Notes: generated by a model from the sequence alone, not told the origin. Shown: positions 18,949 through 26,862, numbered from the stretch's first letter. The stretch is 64,000 bases of DNA from Sphingobacterium alkalisoli (GCF_005049105.1 NZ_SUKA01000003.1:496001-560000); one strand, 5' to 3'. Program-made: numbers and translations.

Positions 18949-19299
18949 TTATTCGCCAAACTTATAATGTGCTCTGACTTTACTTACTTTCCCTTCATCA
19001 TTCAATTCCATATATTCTGCCGAAAAGGAATTATTCACGCTTCGGTAAAACAGTACCGTTGAATGTGCTCCTTTGAGTTCGTGATAGAATTCAAAATGCA
19101 GGTCGGGATATTTTCGCAGGGCTTTTGAAAAGTATTCCCTTAAATCACTTTTATTAGAAATTTTGCCTTCCGCGTTTATTCCCATTTGCTGAATAATGGG
19201 CGAAACAAAATCTATGCTTTCGCTGTAATGTTCCATTATCTTGTCTAAATCATGGCTGTTCCATGCATCGAGCCACTCGTGGACAAAATTGGTATTCAT
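18949..19299 (-). CDS. SnoaL/NTF2-like small protein
   Basis: A 116-residue protein with the usual SnoaL-like opening: FVHEWLDAWNSHDLDKIMEHYSESIDFVSP, a helical wrap followed by strands, and a closing GKVSKVRAHYKF strand. These small alpha+beta barrels include polyketide cyclases and many uncharacterised binding proteins. The conserved Trp-Asn-x-His-Asp segment is present, but no catalytic residue can be assigned. It lies upstream of the sigma gene on the same strand, with ~140 bases between, and is probably a separate unit. Confidence 0.8.
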   Translation of the reverse strand: MNTNFVHEWLDAWNSHDLDKIMEHYSESIDFVSPIIQQMGINAEGKISNKSDLREYFSKALRKYPDLHFEFYHELKGAHSTVLFYRSVNNSFSAEYMELNDEGKVSKVRAHYKFGE

Positions 19300-19508
19300 A
19301 TCCGTTTATTTTGATTAACTGTTTTAAATAATTTCCTCTTAACTCAGCCCAAACATGGGCGATGTTTCTATATCCAATAGATTGCGTTAAGTTTACTAAC
19401 TGTAGGCGGTTGAGCCACGGGCAACGCTGGTCATATTTTTGTTTATACTAATATAACACTTTTCAAATAACTTTTCACTAAGTTTACTATACTTTTTCCA
19501 CATCAAGA

Positions 19509-20141
19509 ATGAATGCGGTGAGGGTCAATAAACTGGGTAATATGGATCAACTATTGGAAGGTATAAAGAAAATTGAACACGGCTTTAAGCACATTGTCGA
19601 AGCTGGTAGTCTCATCCTAAAAGATAAACCGGACAATCCTTTTGACCTAGCTGTAAGCTTCTCAACCGATGAATATTATCAGGTAAGGATGTTGGCGACC
19701 TATTTGTTCGGGCAGCTTTCTGCAGACGATCCTCGCGCACTTGAAATGCTGGAAACACGGATTGCACATGACACTAATTGGAGAGTGCAGGAAATGCTCG
19801 CAAAAGCATTTGATCATTACTGCCAGATCATTGGCTATGAAAAAAGTTTACCAACCATACAAAAGTGGCTGTCAGACAAAAACGCAAATATAAGAAGAGC
19901 TGTTATTGAAGGATTACGTATCTGGACAAGTCGTCCTTATTTTAAAGATAATCCTACCTTAGCCATACAGCTCATCAGTTTACACAAATCTGATGATAGT
20001 GAATACTTACGTAAATCCGTTGGCAATGCACTTCGGGATATCAGTAAACATCATCCCGAGAAAGTGTTAGCTGAAACCTCAACCTGGGACTTGACTGATA
20101 AGAAAACAACATTTACTTATAAGCTTACCAAAACGAAATAA
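19509..20141 (+). CDS. HEAT-like / AlkD-type DNA alkylation repair-like protein
   Basis: A 210-residue all-helical protein. Segments such as EYYQVRMLATYLFGQLSADDP, DTNWRVQEMLAKAFDHYC and KNANIRRAVIEGLRIWTSRPYF are the repeated helix pairs of the AlkD/DNA-alkylation-repair family; in AlkD the groove binds damaged DNA and an Asp and Trp help release the base. I see the WRVQEMLAKAFD and RRAVIEGLR landmarks. It is shorter than typical AlkD (~230 residues), so it may be a relative without glycosylase activity. It is monocistronic and followed by a terminator. Confidence 0.7.
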   Translation: MNAVRVNKLGNMDQLLEGIKKIEHGFKHIVEAGSLILKDKPDNPFDLAVSFSTDEYYQVRMLATYLFGQLSADDPRALEMLETRIAHDTNWRVQEMLAKAFDHYCQIIGYEKSLPTIQKWLSDKNANIRRAVIEGLRIWTSRPYFKDNPTLAIQLISLHKSDDSEYLRKSVGNALRDISKHHPEKVLAETSTWDLTDKKTTFTYKLTKTK

Positions 20142-20172
20142 AAAGCAAAACTGTACATCAGTAAAAGATAAA

Positions 20173-20211
20173 AAAAGCTAGAGCCCTTATCACAAAAGGC
20201 TCCAGGCTTTT
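20173..20211 (+). terminator. Rho-independent-like terminator
   Basis: An interrupted hairpin: outer arms AAAAGC (20173-20178) and GCTTTT (20206-20211), inner arms GAGCC (20181-20185) and GGCTC (20198-20202), ending in T residues. It lies ~30 bases after the AlkD-like gene. Confidence 0.6.
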
Positions 20212-20335
20212 ACTTATGCTCTACCTAGGCCCTTTATTAACCTTGGTGAACTATTTTGGAATAAGAATTTTTGCAGCAACTTATCAAATAAATTTTTACC
20301 TTCATTCAAAAGTTGAGCTACCTTAACATGAATTT

Positions 20336-20587
20336 ATGAAAGAAGACGAAATTAAAGCGCTAAGCGACCAAGAGCTGTTAGACAAGCTTCAGAAAACAAA
20401 ATCCAACAAAATAATAAGTGCAGGATTTATTGGCTTATTAATAGGTATATCCCTGTATAGCATATGGAAAAATGGGGTAACCTTTTTTTCCTTTTGTCCA
20501 TTGGTATTTGCAGGGATTTTGGTCAGTAGGCACAATAAGACGGGCAAGGCCCTAGAGGATGAGCTGAGGCACCGAAATATAAGTTAA
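20336..20587 (+). CDS. Small membrane protein of unknown function
   Basis: An 83-residue protein: acidic/basic N-terminal helix (EIKALSDQELLDKLQKTKSN), two hydrophobic segments (ISAGFIGLLIGISLYSIW and FFSFCPLVFAGILVS) and a charged tail ending RHRNIS. I recognise no family. A decayed copy of its 3' end (FCPL to HHRNLS) lies at 23451-23546 on the same strand, so the cassette between them is flanked by related ends. A bidirectional hairpin follows its stop. Confidence 0.65.
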   Translation: MKEDEIKALSDQELLDKLQKTKSNKIISAGFIGLLIGISLYSIWKNGVTFFSFCPLVFAGILVSRHNKTGKALEDELRHRNIS

Positions 20588-20600
20588 AGGCAAATCAATA

Positions 20601-20650
20601 AATGTCCTGCGAAACAGTAACACCTACTCGGTTACTGTTTGCAGGACATT
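20601..20650. terminator. Bidirectional hairpin terminator
   Basis: Arms 20601-20621 and 20631-20650 pair over about 20 bp with one bulged base and a ~9-base loop. It separates the plus-strand 83-aa gene from the minus-strand 59-aa gene, whose stop is at 20655. Confidence 0.7.
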
Positions 20651-20654
20651 TCCG

Positions 20655-20834
20655 TTACTGCGGATGTTTCTTTTTTATCGTCTTAGCCAGTAGCCTGCTC
20701 ACCAAGAAACTGACGCAAGCACCCACGGCCGATAGGATTGCCGTTTGTAAGATATCGCCCCATTGGATGCTTGCCCAAACGGAACAGATGGTACCCCCGA
20801 GGGTACCTATCTGCACATTATTCAGGGGCTTCAT
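20655..20834 (-). CDS. Holin-sized small membrane protein
   Basis: A 59-residue reading frame that is easy to miss. It begins MKPLNNVQIG, has a hydrophobic stretch (DILQTAILSAVGACVSFLVS) and ends in a basic tail (AKTIKKKHPQ). Its ATG lies inside the end of the 91-residue gene (17-base overlap), preceded by a strong Shine-Dalgarno AAAGGAGG (complement of 20841-20848) at about 6 bases spacing, unusual for this phylum and good evidence of translation. Size, topology and the nearby DUF5675 gene suggest a holin-like or small accessory membrane role; this is inference. Confidence 0.6.
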   Translation of the reverse strand: MKPLNNVQIGTLGGTICSVWASIQWGDILQTAILSAVGACVSFLVSRLLAKTIKKKHPQ

Positions 20835-21093
20835 CGCGTTCCTCCTTTGCGATATCCGATTCCTGCTCCTCGATATCCAATTCCTGCTTCCCGTTATCCG
20901 ATCCCTGTTTCCCGGTCTCCAATTCCTGCTTCCCGATATCCGGTCCCTCCTTTCCGTTATCCAGTACCGATTCGATGATGCCTAATCCCACGGCGACGTA
21001 TTTCAGAATATTCAGGGCTTTGCCCGGTAATTTAATTGGAGCCAACAGTACCACCTGTACCGCTCGGCTTATTTTGTTTATGATGCTACGCAT
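20818..21093 (-). CDS. Membrane-anchored heptad-repeat protein
   Basis: A 91-residue protein. Residues 1-45 form an amphipathic/hydrophobic N-terminus (IINKISRAVQVVLLAPIKL, ILKYVAVGLGIIESVL). Residues 45-91 are seven-residue repeats: DNGKEGP, DIGKQEL, ETGKQGS, DNGKQEL, DIEEQES, DIAKEER, DEAPE, coded by imperfect 21-bp DNA repeats. I know no family. Its start codon directly abuts a run of nine heptanucleotide repeats, so expression may vary with repeat number. The 59-residue gene overlaps its end. Confidence 0.55.
   Translation of the reverse strand: MRSIINKISRAVQVVLLAPIKLPGKALNILKYVAVGLGIIESVLDNGKEGPDIGKQELETGKQGSDNGKQELDIEEQESDIAKEERDEAPE
20841..20848 (-). promoter_or_regulatory. Strong Shine-Dalgarno for the 59-aa gene
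   Basis: On the minus strand the sequence reads AAAGGAGG, six bases before the ATG at 20834. Most genes in this window have no such site, so it decides the start of the overlapping small gene. Confidence 0.65.
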
Positions 21094-21156
21094 AGTATTA
21101 AGTATTAAGTATTTAGTATTAAGTATTAAGTATTAAGTATTAAGTATTTAGTATTT
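21094..21156. repeat. Heptanucleotide simple-sequence repeat, nine units
   Basis: Nine tandem units of AGTATTA or AGTATTT, plus a partial tenth. On the minus strand this is (TAATACT/AAATACT)n and ends exactly at the ATG of the 91-residue gene, so slippage would change leader length but not the reading frame. Confidence 0.9.
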
Positions 21157-21182
21157 AGTAGTGAGATCAAAAGTTGTTATCA

Positions 21183-21265
21183 CGTCACTGCGAGAAGGCA
21201 CGACGAAGCAGTCTTAGATTAACTACGTTAAAGATCGCCACGTCGCTGCGCTCCTCGCGATGACG
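21183..21265. repeat. REP-like palindromic element
   Basis: An ~83-bp element with imperfect inverted ends (CGTCACTGCGAG ... CTCGCGATGACG) around GAAGCAGTCTT/AAGATCGCC inner arms. It has the same shape as elements at 38172-38252 and 45229-45330, so it is a dispersed repeat. It is non-coding here. Confidence 0.7.
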
Positions 21266-21278
21266 AGAAAAACAGTCT

Positions 21279-21392
21279 AGTCACTAACCCCTAGTCACCA
21301 GTCACGATTTACGACTCACCAATTCCTGATTCCGGCTACCCGTTTTCCTGATTTCCAGTCACGATTCACCAGTCACTAACCCCTAGTCACCA
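21279..21392. repeat. Pair of 22-bp direct repeats in a TCAC-rich tract
   Basis: An identical 22-base sequence occurs at 21279-21300 and 21371-21392 (begins AGTCACTAACCCC), inside a tract full of TCACCA/TCACGA words running up to the DUF5675 stop. No reading frame is evident. The ~300 bases from 21094 to 21400 hold only repeats. Confidence 0.75.
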
Positions 21393-21400
21393 ATCACCAA

Positions 21401-21853
21401 TCACGGGTTACCAATTTCGATCCATGCTTCACCCTCTGCCACTGAACCTATCAGCAAGCTATACAGACGTTTATACGCCTTCGCGGACTTGGTCAGGACA
21501 TAATCCTTGTCTTTGTCTTTCTCCTGCTTATAACTATCGCCAACCAGTAGACATCCCGAGGTATCACCGATATTATTGCCGATGTGGATGTACACATACG
21601 AGAAGTTCGGTATATGCTTTATCTCGATCATGCCGCGGTGCAGATCCGGAAAACGTTTCTTGTACCGGGCATTCATAGCTCCATAGGTATTCAATTCTAG
21701 CTTATACTTCCCTGCTGGTATGGCCGTGGCTCCTTTGATCTTGACTTCCCGAATCGAGTCCTCCAGTCCATAGCAGAAAAATTTACCGTCGATAAATAAT
21801 TCGGACAGGGTACTGTTTTTCCCCTGCCGAATACGTTTTACTACGAGTATCAT
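21401..21853 (-). CDS. DUF5675 family protein
   Basis: I start at the ATG at 21853 (MILVVKRIRQ), which shares its A with the stop of the upstream gene (TAATG), rather than the longer open frame from 22000 that overlaps that gene. The 150-residue product shows the family pattern: STLSELFIDGKFFCYGLED, TAIPAGKYKLELN, GMIEIKHIPNFSYVYIHIGN and DTSGCLLVGD. DUF5675 proteins are common in phage and phage-derived loci and recall L,D-transpeptidase-type folds (the His and Cys in IHIGN...SGC). A cell-wall role is inferred. Confidence 0.8.
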   Translation of the reverse strand: MILVVKRIRQGKNSTLSELFIDGKFFCYGLEDSIREVKIKGATAIPAGKYKLELNTYGAMNARYKKRFPDLHRGMIEIKHIPNFSYVYIHIGNNIGDTSGCLLVGDSYKQEKDKDKDYVLTKSAKAYKRLYSLLIGSVAEGEAWIEIGNP

Positions 21854-22494
21854 TATCGCGCGATCAAGGATACCGGTTCGCTCCAATCTCCCGTTCCTTT
21901 TCCATTGCGGGCACGGACACGGACGTAATATTGCGTCCCGGGTGTCAGCTCCATTACGAAATTGCCACGGGAAGAGGTCGTCATCAAGGTCTGATTCCAC
22001 TGAATTTCGCCCTGCTCGTTGATGCTGCCGCCAATCGCTATCTCATAGTCCCAGGCTCCTTTAACGGGTGTCATATCAATATGCATCATACCGCTGACGC
22101 GACCGTCGCGCAGGCGTAGCCTTTGTGGTACCAGGGGTAACTGCGACGATGAGGGTTGTGCAACCAATACCAGCCCAGTACTGAGCAGCATAGACAGTTG
22201 TCCGTTGGCTATTTCATTGACGTAGTGCGCCAGATTACGAAGACCAACCAGTAACGCCTCGCGGCTCTCATTCTTCTGACTGATCTCCAATGCGCTTCCG
22301 CGCCTGCTCGCAATCTCATGCTGCGCTATATAGTTGTTTACCAGCGTTTCGAGCACGTCTAGTGCAGGGTTAGGCGTCGGGAAATTTGCAATTGCATTCG
22401 TGTCCTGCATTGCTTTAAGCACTCTACCTGCTAGTGTAGATAGTTCATAGTCGGACCATGGACTGTAATTTGATATCACCTTTTCTTTTCTCAT
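21853..22494 (-). CDS. Fibronectin type III domain protein
   Basis: A 213-residue protein without signal peptide. Residues 1-120 are mainly helical (TLAGRVLKAMQDTNAIANF, LETLVNNYIAQHEIASRRG, ALLVGLRNLAHYVNEIANG). Residues ~125-213 form an FN3-like module: DYEIAIGGSINEQGEIQW, NFVMELTPGTQYYVRVRARNGKG and GDWSEPVSL. Its stop overlaps the DUF5675 start (TAATG), so the two are translationally coupled. The combination looks like a phage-structural or contractile-particle accessory cassette, but no other phage genes are nearby. Function unknown. Confidence 0.75.
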   Translation of the reverse strand: MRKEKVISNYSPWSDYELSTLAGRVLKAMQDTNAIANFPTPNPALDVLETLVNNYIAQHEIASRRGSALEISQKNESREALLVGLRNLAHYVNEIANGQLSMLLSTGLVLVAQPSSSQLPLVPQRLRLRDGRVSGMMHIDMTPVKGAWDYEIAIGGSINEQGEIQWNQTLMTTSSRGNFVMELTPGTQYYVRVRARNGKGTGDWSEPVSLIAR

Positions 22495-22790
22495 GATTTG
22501 TTGTATTATTTAAAAATTTTGGACATGACTTACTTTCCGAAACCATACTTAACTAAGTATCTGAAGCGGTGGATTTCGTTAGGCGGGCCACGTAAATGAA
22601 GGTGCTGTTTGTGTATCATGTCCCAAAGATGTAGGGACACAAATTGTTTTGAGATTTTATGGTCAAAGATGGTCAAGGTTGTTCAACATCGCCCATTTTA
22701 CTGGTCAAAGTTGGTCAAACTCTACTCCTTTAGCGATTGCAAATGCACGGAACTAAATCTAAAAAACGCAGGTAGCAAACCTAAGTGCGG

Positions 22791-23376
22791 CGTTTGCAAA
22801 CACGAATGCCGCATATGCGAACACAAATGCGGCGTTAGCAATTGCAAATACCTGATACGTGTTTGCGAATGCGGTAAACGCAATCCCAAATGCGTGACTA
22901 GCAAACACAAATGCCGCATATGCAGACACAAATGCGGCGTTAGCAATTGCAAATACCTGATACGTGATTGCGAATGCGGTAAACGCAATCCCAAATGCGT
23001 GACTAGCAAACACAAATGCCGCATATGCAAACACAAATACGGCTTTAGCAATTGCAAATACATAGCACGTGTTTGCGAATGCGGTAAACGCAATCCCAAA
23101 TGCGTGACTAGCAAACACAAATGCCGCATATGCAAACACAAATACGGCTTTAGCAATTGCAAATACATAGCACGTGTTTGCGAATGCGGTAAACGCAATC
23201 CCAAATGCGTGACTAGCAAATACAAATGCCGCATATGCAAACACAAATACGGCGTTAGCAATTGCAAATACATCGCACGTGTTTGCGAATGCGGTAAACG
23301 CAATCCCAAATGCGTGACTAGCAAACACAAATGCCGCATATGCGAACACAAATGCGGCGTTAGCAATTGCAAATGC
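22791..23376. repeat. 105-bp tandem satellite, about 5.5 units
   Basis: Units recur at exactly 105 bp: the word GACTAGC appears at 22896, 23001, 23106, 23211 and 23316. Each unit has smaller echoes (GCAAACACAAATGCC, GCGAATGCGG) and 8-bp palindromes GCATATGC and GCAATTGC. Because 105 is a multiple of three, several frames stay open on both strands, giving Cys-rich or Phe/Ala-rich hypothetical ORFs. Unit-to-unit changes alter amino acids freely (Cys/Tyr, Val/Phe, Glu/Arg/Lys), so I treat it as non-coding. Confidence 0.85.
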
Positions 23377-23450
23377 AGTTGGGCACCGTCGGCACCGTCC
23401 TGTTAATTGTATAAGTAATGATTTTTACAAGTGGTACGACAAGGTGTGGC

Positions 23451-23546
23451 TTTTGTCCTTTACTATTCGCAGGGATATTGGTCAATGGGCATAATAAAGT
23501 TGGCAAAGCAATAAAAGATAAATTGCATCATCGAAATTTAAGCTAA
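23451..23546 (+). pseudogene. 3' relic of the 83-aa membrane protein gene
   Basis: Translated in frame it reads FCPLLFAGILVNGHNKVGK through HHRNLS and stop, aligning with the C-terminal 31 residues of the protein at 20336-20587 (FCPLVFAGILV ... RHRNIS). The homology breaks off upstream and no start is present. Nucleotide differences are many, so the duplication is old. It flanks the phage-like cassette opposite the intact copy. Confidence 0.75.
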
Positions 23547-23552
23547 GGGCAA

Positions 23553-23873
23553 TTACAGTTTACCTTTGTTTCCACTGTACCACTTCTTCGCGGCAATAAC
23601 TTCTGCGCGTATGAGCCGCACGTTTTTCAATTGGTTAAGGCTGGTCAACTTCCCCTCCCGTCGTAGTTTATTGATCGTGGTACGCGATACATTCAACTCC
23701 AGGTAAGCCTGTCGCACGGTCATTAATTCCTCTTCCGTATAGGCGATCTGTTTCTCCTCCGCCTCATTTTGTCTTTCATCCCCCTGCTGATTTTCTGATC
23801 CCGGAAGACGTTTTTGCAGCAGTTCCAGCATAGCCACAAGTGTCAGTAATATTTTTTCATTTTGGTTTTTCAT
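23553..23873 (-). CDS. Helix-turn-helix (excisionase-like) DNA-binding protein
   Basis: A 106-residue protein. After an acidic linker (GDERQNEAEEKQ), residues ~48-100 form an HTH_17/MerR-like fold: LMTVRQAYLELNVSRTTINKLRREGKL then NVRLIRAEVIAAKKWY. The fold is that of excisionases and small phage regulators. It starts 10 bases after the LytTR regulator stop and is probably the last gene of that operon. It has no recombinase partner here. Confidence 0.82.
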   Translation of the reverse strand: MKNQNEKILLTLVAMLELLQKRLPGSENQQGDERQNEAEEKQIAYTEEELMTVRQAYLELNVSRTTINKLRREGKLTSLNQLKNVRLIRAEVIAAKKWYSGNKGKL

Positions 23874-23883
23874 GGTCTTTCAT

Positions 23884-24696
23884 TTAGGTTCCAAATGTGT
23901 TGCTGTCTACAAAATTGTAGAACTGTTTATAAACAAGCCTATCCCCGGCTGGCAACGTTATTCTTTCGCTCAGATCTGGCTTTTTATTGAAGCCTTGCTG
24001 CTTGGGTGCCGTTGCAAACTGCGATTCCCTAATCGTTAGTTCAACGGTCTTCTTGGAAAATCCCCTGTAAAAATTGATGTTAAAAACGAAGCTTTGTTGG
24101 CATTGTTTGAACCATTTACTGGGCAATACCTCGAGAATCTCCTTAAATGGTTGGTTACTGATGCGCGGTTCTGATTCGCCGACGAGGTAAATTTTCAGCT
24201 TGCCATCCCTACTTTCGATGTAAATGATATTTTTAAGCCAGATGATCACACGGGAATATTTTATATGGGCCTTGATATTGAAATAAGAATTGTGTCCCTC
24301 TAATGAATCTTCAGATATTGGGATCAGCTTCTCGAGCTCACTGTCCAAGCGGCGCAATGCGCCTTTCAGTCGACTTTCAGACACCGGCTTCAATAAGACA
24401 TCCGCTACACGGAGGTCATAGCCCCGGTCTTCATAGCTGTGGTGTGCCGTATATAAGATGATCTGTATGTTTTTATCCGTCAGTAAGGTGATAAACTCAA
24501 ATCCGGTCATTTTTTTTAGTTCGATATCCAGAATGATAAAATCTACCGGGTTCGTTCTCATGTATATCAAGGCGTCTTGCTCGTCCTCAAAGCAGCCTGC
24601 TATCTCGACATGATATATCCGTTCAAACATTTTCATTAAATCATCCATATACTTTCGCTGGTCATCAATGATAATACCTACTATTTTTCGTCTCAT
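23884..24696 (-). CDS. LytTR-family response regulator
   Basis: A 270-residue regulator. The receiver domain has GIIIDDQRKY, the phospho-acceptor Asp in FIILDIEL (~57) and Lys in VLLKPVSE. A linker (~125-145) leads to a LytTR domain (KYSRVIIWLKNIIYIESRDGK ... SFVFNINF); the C-terminal tail after ~220 is longer than usual. The kinase gene ends 18 bases upstream. The HTH gene follows after 10 bases. The pair belongs to a minus-strand group that also has an acyltransferase-like gene and a 46-residue peptide. Confidence 0.9.
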   Translation of the reverse strand: MRRKIVGIIIDDQRKYMDDLMKMFERIYHVEIAGCFEDEQDALIYMRTNPVDFIILDIELKKMTGFEFITLLTDKNIQIILYTAHHSYEDRGYDLRVADVLLKPVSESRLKGALRRLDSELEKLIPISEDSLEGHNSYFNIKAHIKYSRVIIWLKNIIYIESRDGKLKIYLVGESEPRISNQPFKEILEVLPSKWFKQCQQSFVFNINFYRGFSKKTVELTIRESQFATAPKQQGFNKKPDLSERITLPAGDRLVYKQFYNFVDSNTFGT

Positions 24697-24714
24697 CTGT
24701 GTGTTGTTATGTGT

Positions 24715-25770
24715 TTATATGGTTACGTGCAAGTGCGCGATAAATTCGTTGTCCGTTCTTGTTGTATTAAAACTGTAGCAATCTCCAAAAATGAGATCTA
24801 GCCTCCGTTCTAGGTTTTTCAACCCCGTTCCATGGCTTGCAGTACTTTTTCCTTTTCTCAACCGGTTGCTTATTGTCAACGAAAACGCATCCGCCCCGGT
24901 GCTGATATCAATCTGTAACGGCTTGTCGGGATCTGACAGGTCGCCATGTTTCAAGGCGTTTTTTACCAGTGATAATAATGTAGTCGGTGGCACGACGAAC
25001 CGAAAGACGTTGCCCGTTATATTCCAGGAGAAATGCAGTTGCTCGTGACTGGAGGTATGCTGTATCTTTAAGAAGCGTTTTACCTGCTGGATTTCCTCTT
25101 GGAGCAGTATGGTTTCAGGGCCGTCCATATCGCTGGCTTTCATGTAAAAGAGCATGAGCTGATAGGTATCTTCTACGATAGCTGCTAGTTCTGGCTGGTC
25201 GGGGTTCGCCTTTTTTTTCCAGTCATCAAAAATAGTAGCCATGATATGCGGACTTACCTGTGCGGCCAATGAGGTGTATTCATACCTACTTTTGAGCTTT
25301 TCGGCTTCCAGACGCTTTTCCATTTCTGTCGTCTTTTGCTCGGCAGCGTACAGTTTCCTCCGATACTGGAAATATAGTAATGCCAGTATGCTAAAATTAC
25401 CCATCATCACCAGCACCGACTGTACAAACTCCCGCCAGTTAAAATTACGATCTGGGACCAGGTAGTTTCCATAATATAACGCCGTATTGTTCATTCCATA
25501 TAATACATAGTATATCAAGAGGCCAGACAGCCCGTAAAATAAAATTAAATACGTTGCTCCGCGCCAATGCTTCCCATGAAGGAAGTACTTTACAAGAATC
25601 CCCAGTACACTATAGAATACGACAGCAAAGACCGGAATAGTAACGATAACAGTGAGCCATGAAATACGCGGATTTTCTAAGACGTTCATACCGTAGAAGT
25701 ACAGCCCATAGATGACCCAAAAAGTAATATGCGGACGTAATTTTTCCGCCAGTAGTAGTAGTTTTTTCAT
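24715..25770 (-). CDS. LytS-type sensor kinase with atypical phospho-acceptor region
   Basis: I start at the ATG at 25770 (MKKLLLLAEKL); the open frame extends two codons to a TTG. The 351-residue protein has four membrane segments in the first ~140 residues, a coiled-coil (RRKLYAAEQKTTEMEKRLEAEK), then SLAAQVSPHIMATIFDDW. This keeps the Pro-His of the LytS H-box but replaces the usual HFLFNTLN by HIMATIFDD. The ATPase part has LVKNALKHG and SHGTGLKNLERR. It probably signals to the adjacent LytTR regulator; the odd H-box is worth checking. Confidence 0.85.
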   Translation of the reverse strand: MKKLLLLAEKLRPHITFWVIYGLYFYGMNVLENPRISWLTVIVTIPVFAVVFYSVLGILVKYFLHGKHWRGATYLILFYGLSGLLIYYVLYGMNNTALYYGNYLVPDRNFNWREFVQSVLVMMGNFSILALLYFQYRRKLYAAEQKTTEMEKRLEAEKLKSRYEYTSLAAQVSPHIMATIFDDWKKKANPDQPELAAIVEDTYQLMLFYMKASDMDGPETILLQEEIQQVKRFLKIQHTSSHEQLHFSWNITGNVFRFVVPPTTLLSLVKNALKHGDLSDPDKPLQIDISTGADAFSLTISNRLRKGKSTASHGTGLKNLERRLDLIFGDCYSFNTTRTDNEFIAHLHVTI

Positions 25771-25834
25771 AAGCAATCGGCATTCAAGAGACTTGTGATC
25801 CGTAGTTATATTACGTTAAAGGAAAACAATATAC

Positions 25835-26788
25835 TTAAATAGTTATTTGTTGACAAAAAATATTACATAATCTATCGAACTTATCTAAATTCAACGGGTA
25901 CGATAGATAATTCGATTTATCCAGTATAAAGTAATGATCTTCCTGTCTGAAAGGCACATACCGGTCTGTATCTGGGAGGTAAATCTTATCTGCCGAGAGC
26001 CGGATGCTGTCCTGCAGATAAAATAAATTTTCCCATGCAAATGGACGGGATCTCAGGCTACGCGCAAAATCAGCATATAGCGCATGGACGCAACGATAAA
26101 CAAAATTGATTCTTGAATCATTCGCCAGCGGCCGATAAATAGTTGGTTTAAATTCTCGGTTATTATTACGATCCATGCATTCCCAGGCGGCATAAATAGG
26201 CACATCGCTGAGGTACGCTATATGCGCAAATCCAGTTCTGATCCACAACGTGCAGTGCAAAAAATCCATTGACATGGCATGAGTCTGCAACTCAGTTTTT
26301 CCCAGTCCTTTACCCCCATCCACATAGCAGAGGATGTGATATCCCTTCCCGAGGTAAGACCTTATCTGAAAAAACAAGCGCGGGTCCTCCGCGACGATAA
26401 AGCCTACGTTTGCACACCTCTCCTCATCTAGGATGTTCTGATAATACGCTTGTTGTTTTTCTTTGACCGTCTGGCTCACCATTATACAGATGGGTATATG
26501 AGATAGGGCCAGCAAAAGCGGTAAAAGTCGATAATGTCCAAAATGAAAAGTCGCTATGATACCCGGCGTTAGCATTTGCCACTCCGCGTTAAATGGTAGA
26601 TCAGCAAGTAAGAACGGATGCGCATCACCGGCCTGTTGGTCTGCGAAACTATTCGCTTTATGAAATAGGTCGACCTGCTCGTCGAATGCTGAAATACCCA
26701 ATACATGGTGCACATTGGCGGAAAAGAAAGCAAATGCCGCACTGTCGTTACCCGACAAGATGCCTTTGTGTGTAAATATGTTGTTCAT
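25835..26788 (-). CDS. Lipid A acyltransferase (LpxL/HtrB)-like protein
   Basis: A 317-residue soluble-looking protein. The core GIIATFHFGHYRLLPLLLAL then IPICIMVSQ and later ILCYVDGGKGLGK resembles the LpxL/HtrB acyltransferase fold, where HxxxxE/D is catalytic. Here the His is present (TFHFGHYR) but the acidic residue at +5 is Arg, so activity is uncertain or the chemistry differs. It lacks the N-terminal membrane helix of LpxL. It lies between a 46-residue peptide gene and a sensor-kinase gene on the same strand. It may acylate the peptide or another small partner; that is speculation. Confidence 0.5.
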   Translation of the reverse strand: MNNIFTHKGILSGNDSAAFAFFSANVHHVLGISAFDEQVDLFHKANSFADQQAGDAHPFLLADLPFNAEWQMLTPGIIATFHFGHYRLLPLLLALSHIPICIMVSQTVKEKQQAYYQNILDEERCANVGFIVAEDPRLFFQIRSYLGKGYHILCYVDGGKGLGKTELQTHAMSMDFLHCTLWIRTGFAHIAYLSDVPIYAAWECMDRNNNREFKPTIYRPLANDSRINFVYRCVHALYADFARSLRSRPFAWENLFYLQDSIRLSADKIYLPDTDRYVPFRQEDHYFILDKSNYLSYPLNLDKFDRLCNIFCQQITI

Positions 26789-26829
26789 ATATATATACTA
26801 ACAATTGTTATTTATACATTGGTTAAGTA

Positions 26830-26862
26830 GGCGTGAGCAACAGAAGTTCCGTTGCCCTCGCC
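26830..26862. promoter_or_regulatory. Intercistronic hairpin between peptide and acyltransferase genes
   Basis: Arms GGCGTGAGCAAC (26830-26841) and GTTGCCCTCGCC (26851-26862) pair over 12 bp with two mismatches. It lies 14 bases past the peptide stop and 41 bases before the acyltransferase start. It lacks a T-run on the minus strand, so an attenuator or RNA-stabilising stem is more likely than a full terminator. Confidence 0.5.

Noticed and set aside
19509..20141. Active AlkD glycosylase
   Set aside because: The fold pattern is there, but the product is short and I could not place the catalytic Asp with confidence, so activity was not claimed.
21853..22000. Longer start for the DUF5675 protein
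   Set aside because: The extra 49 residues lie in another frame over the FN3 gene; the TAATG overlap gives a better start.
22791..23376. CRISPR array
   Set aside because: Units are contiguous 105-bp copies with no unique spacers, and no cas genes are present.
22609..23406. Cys-rich repeat protein on the plus strand (and long mirror frames on the minus strand)
   Set aside because: All arise from a 105-bp repeat whose length is a multiple of three and which lacks stops. Changes between units are mostly amino-acid altering, with no sign of selection on any frame.
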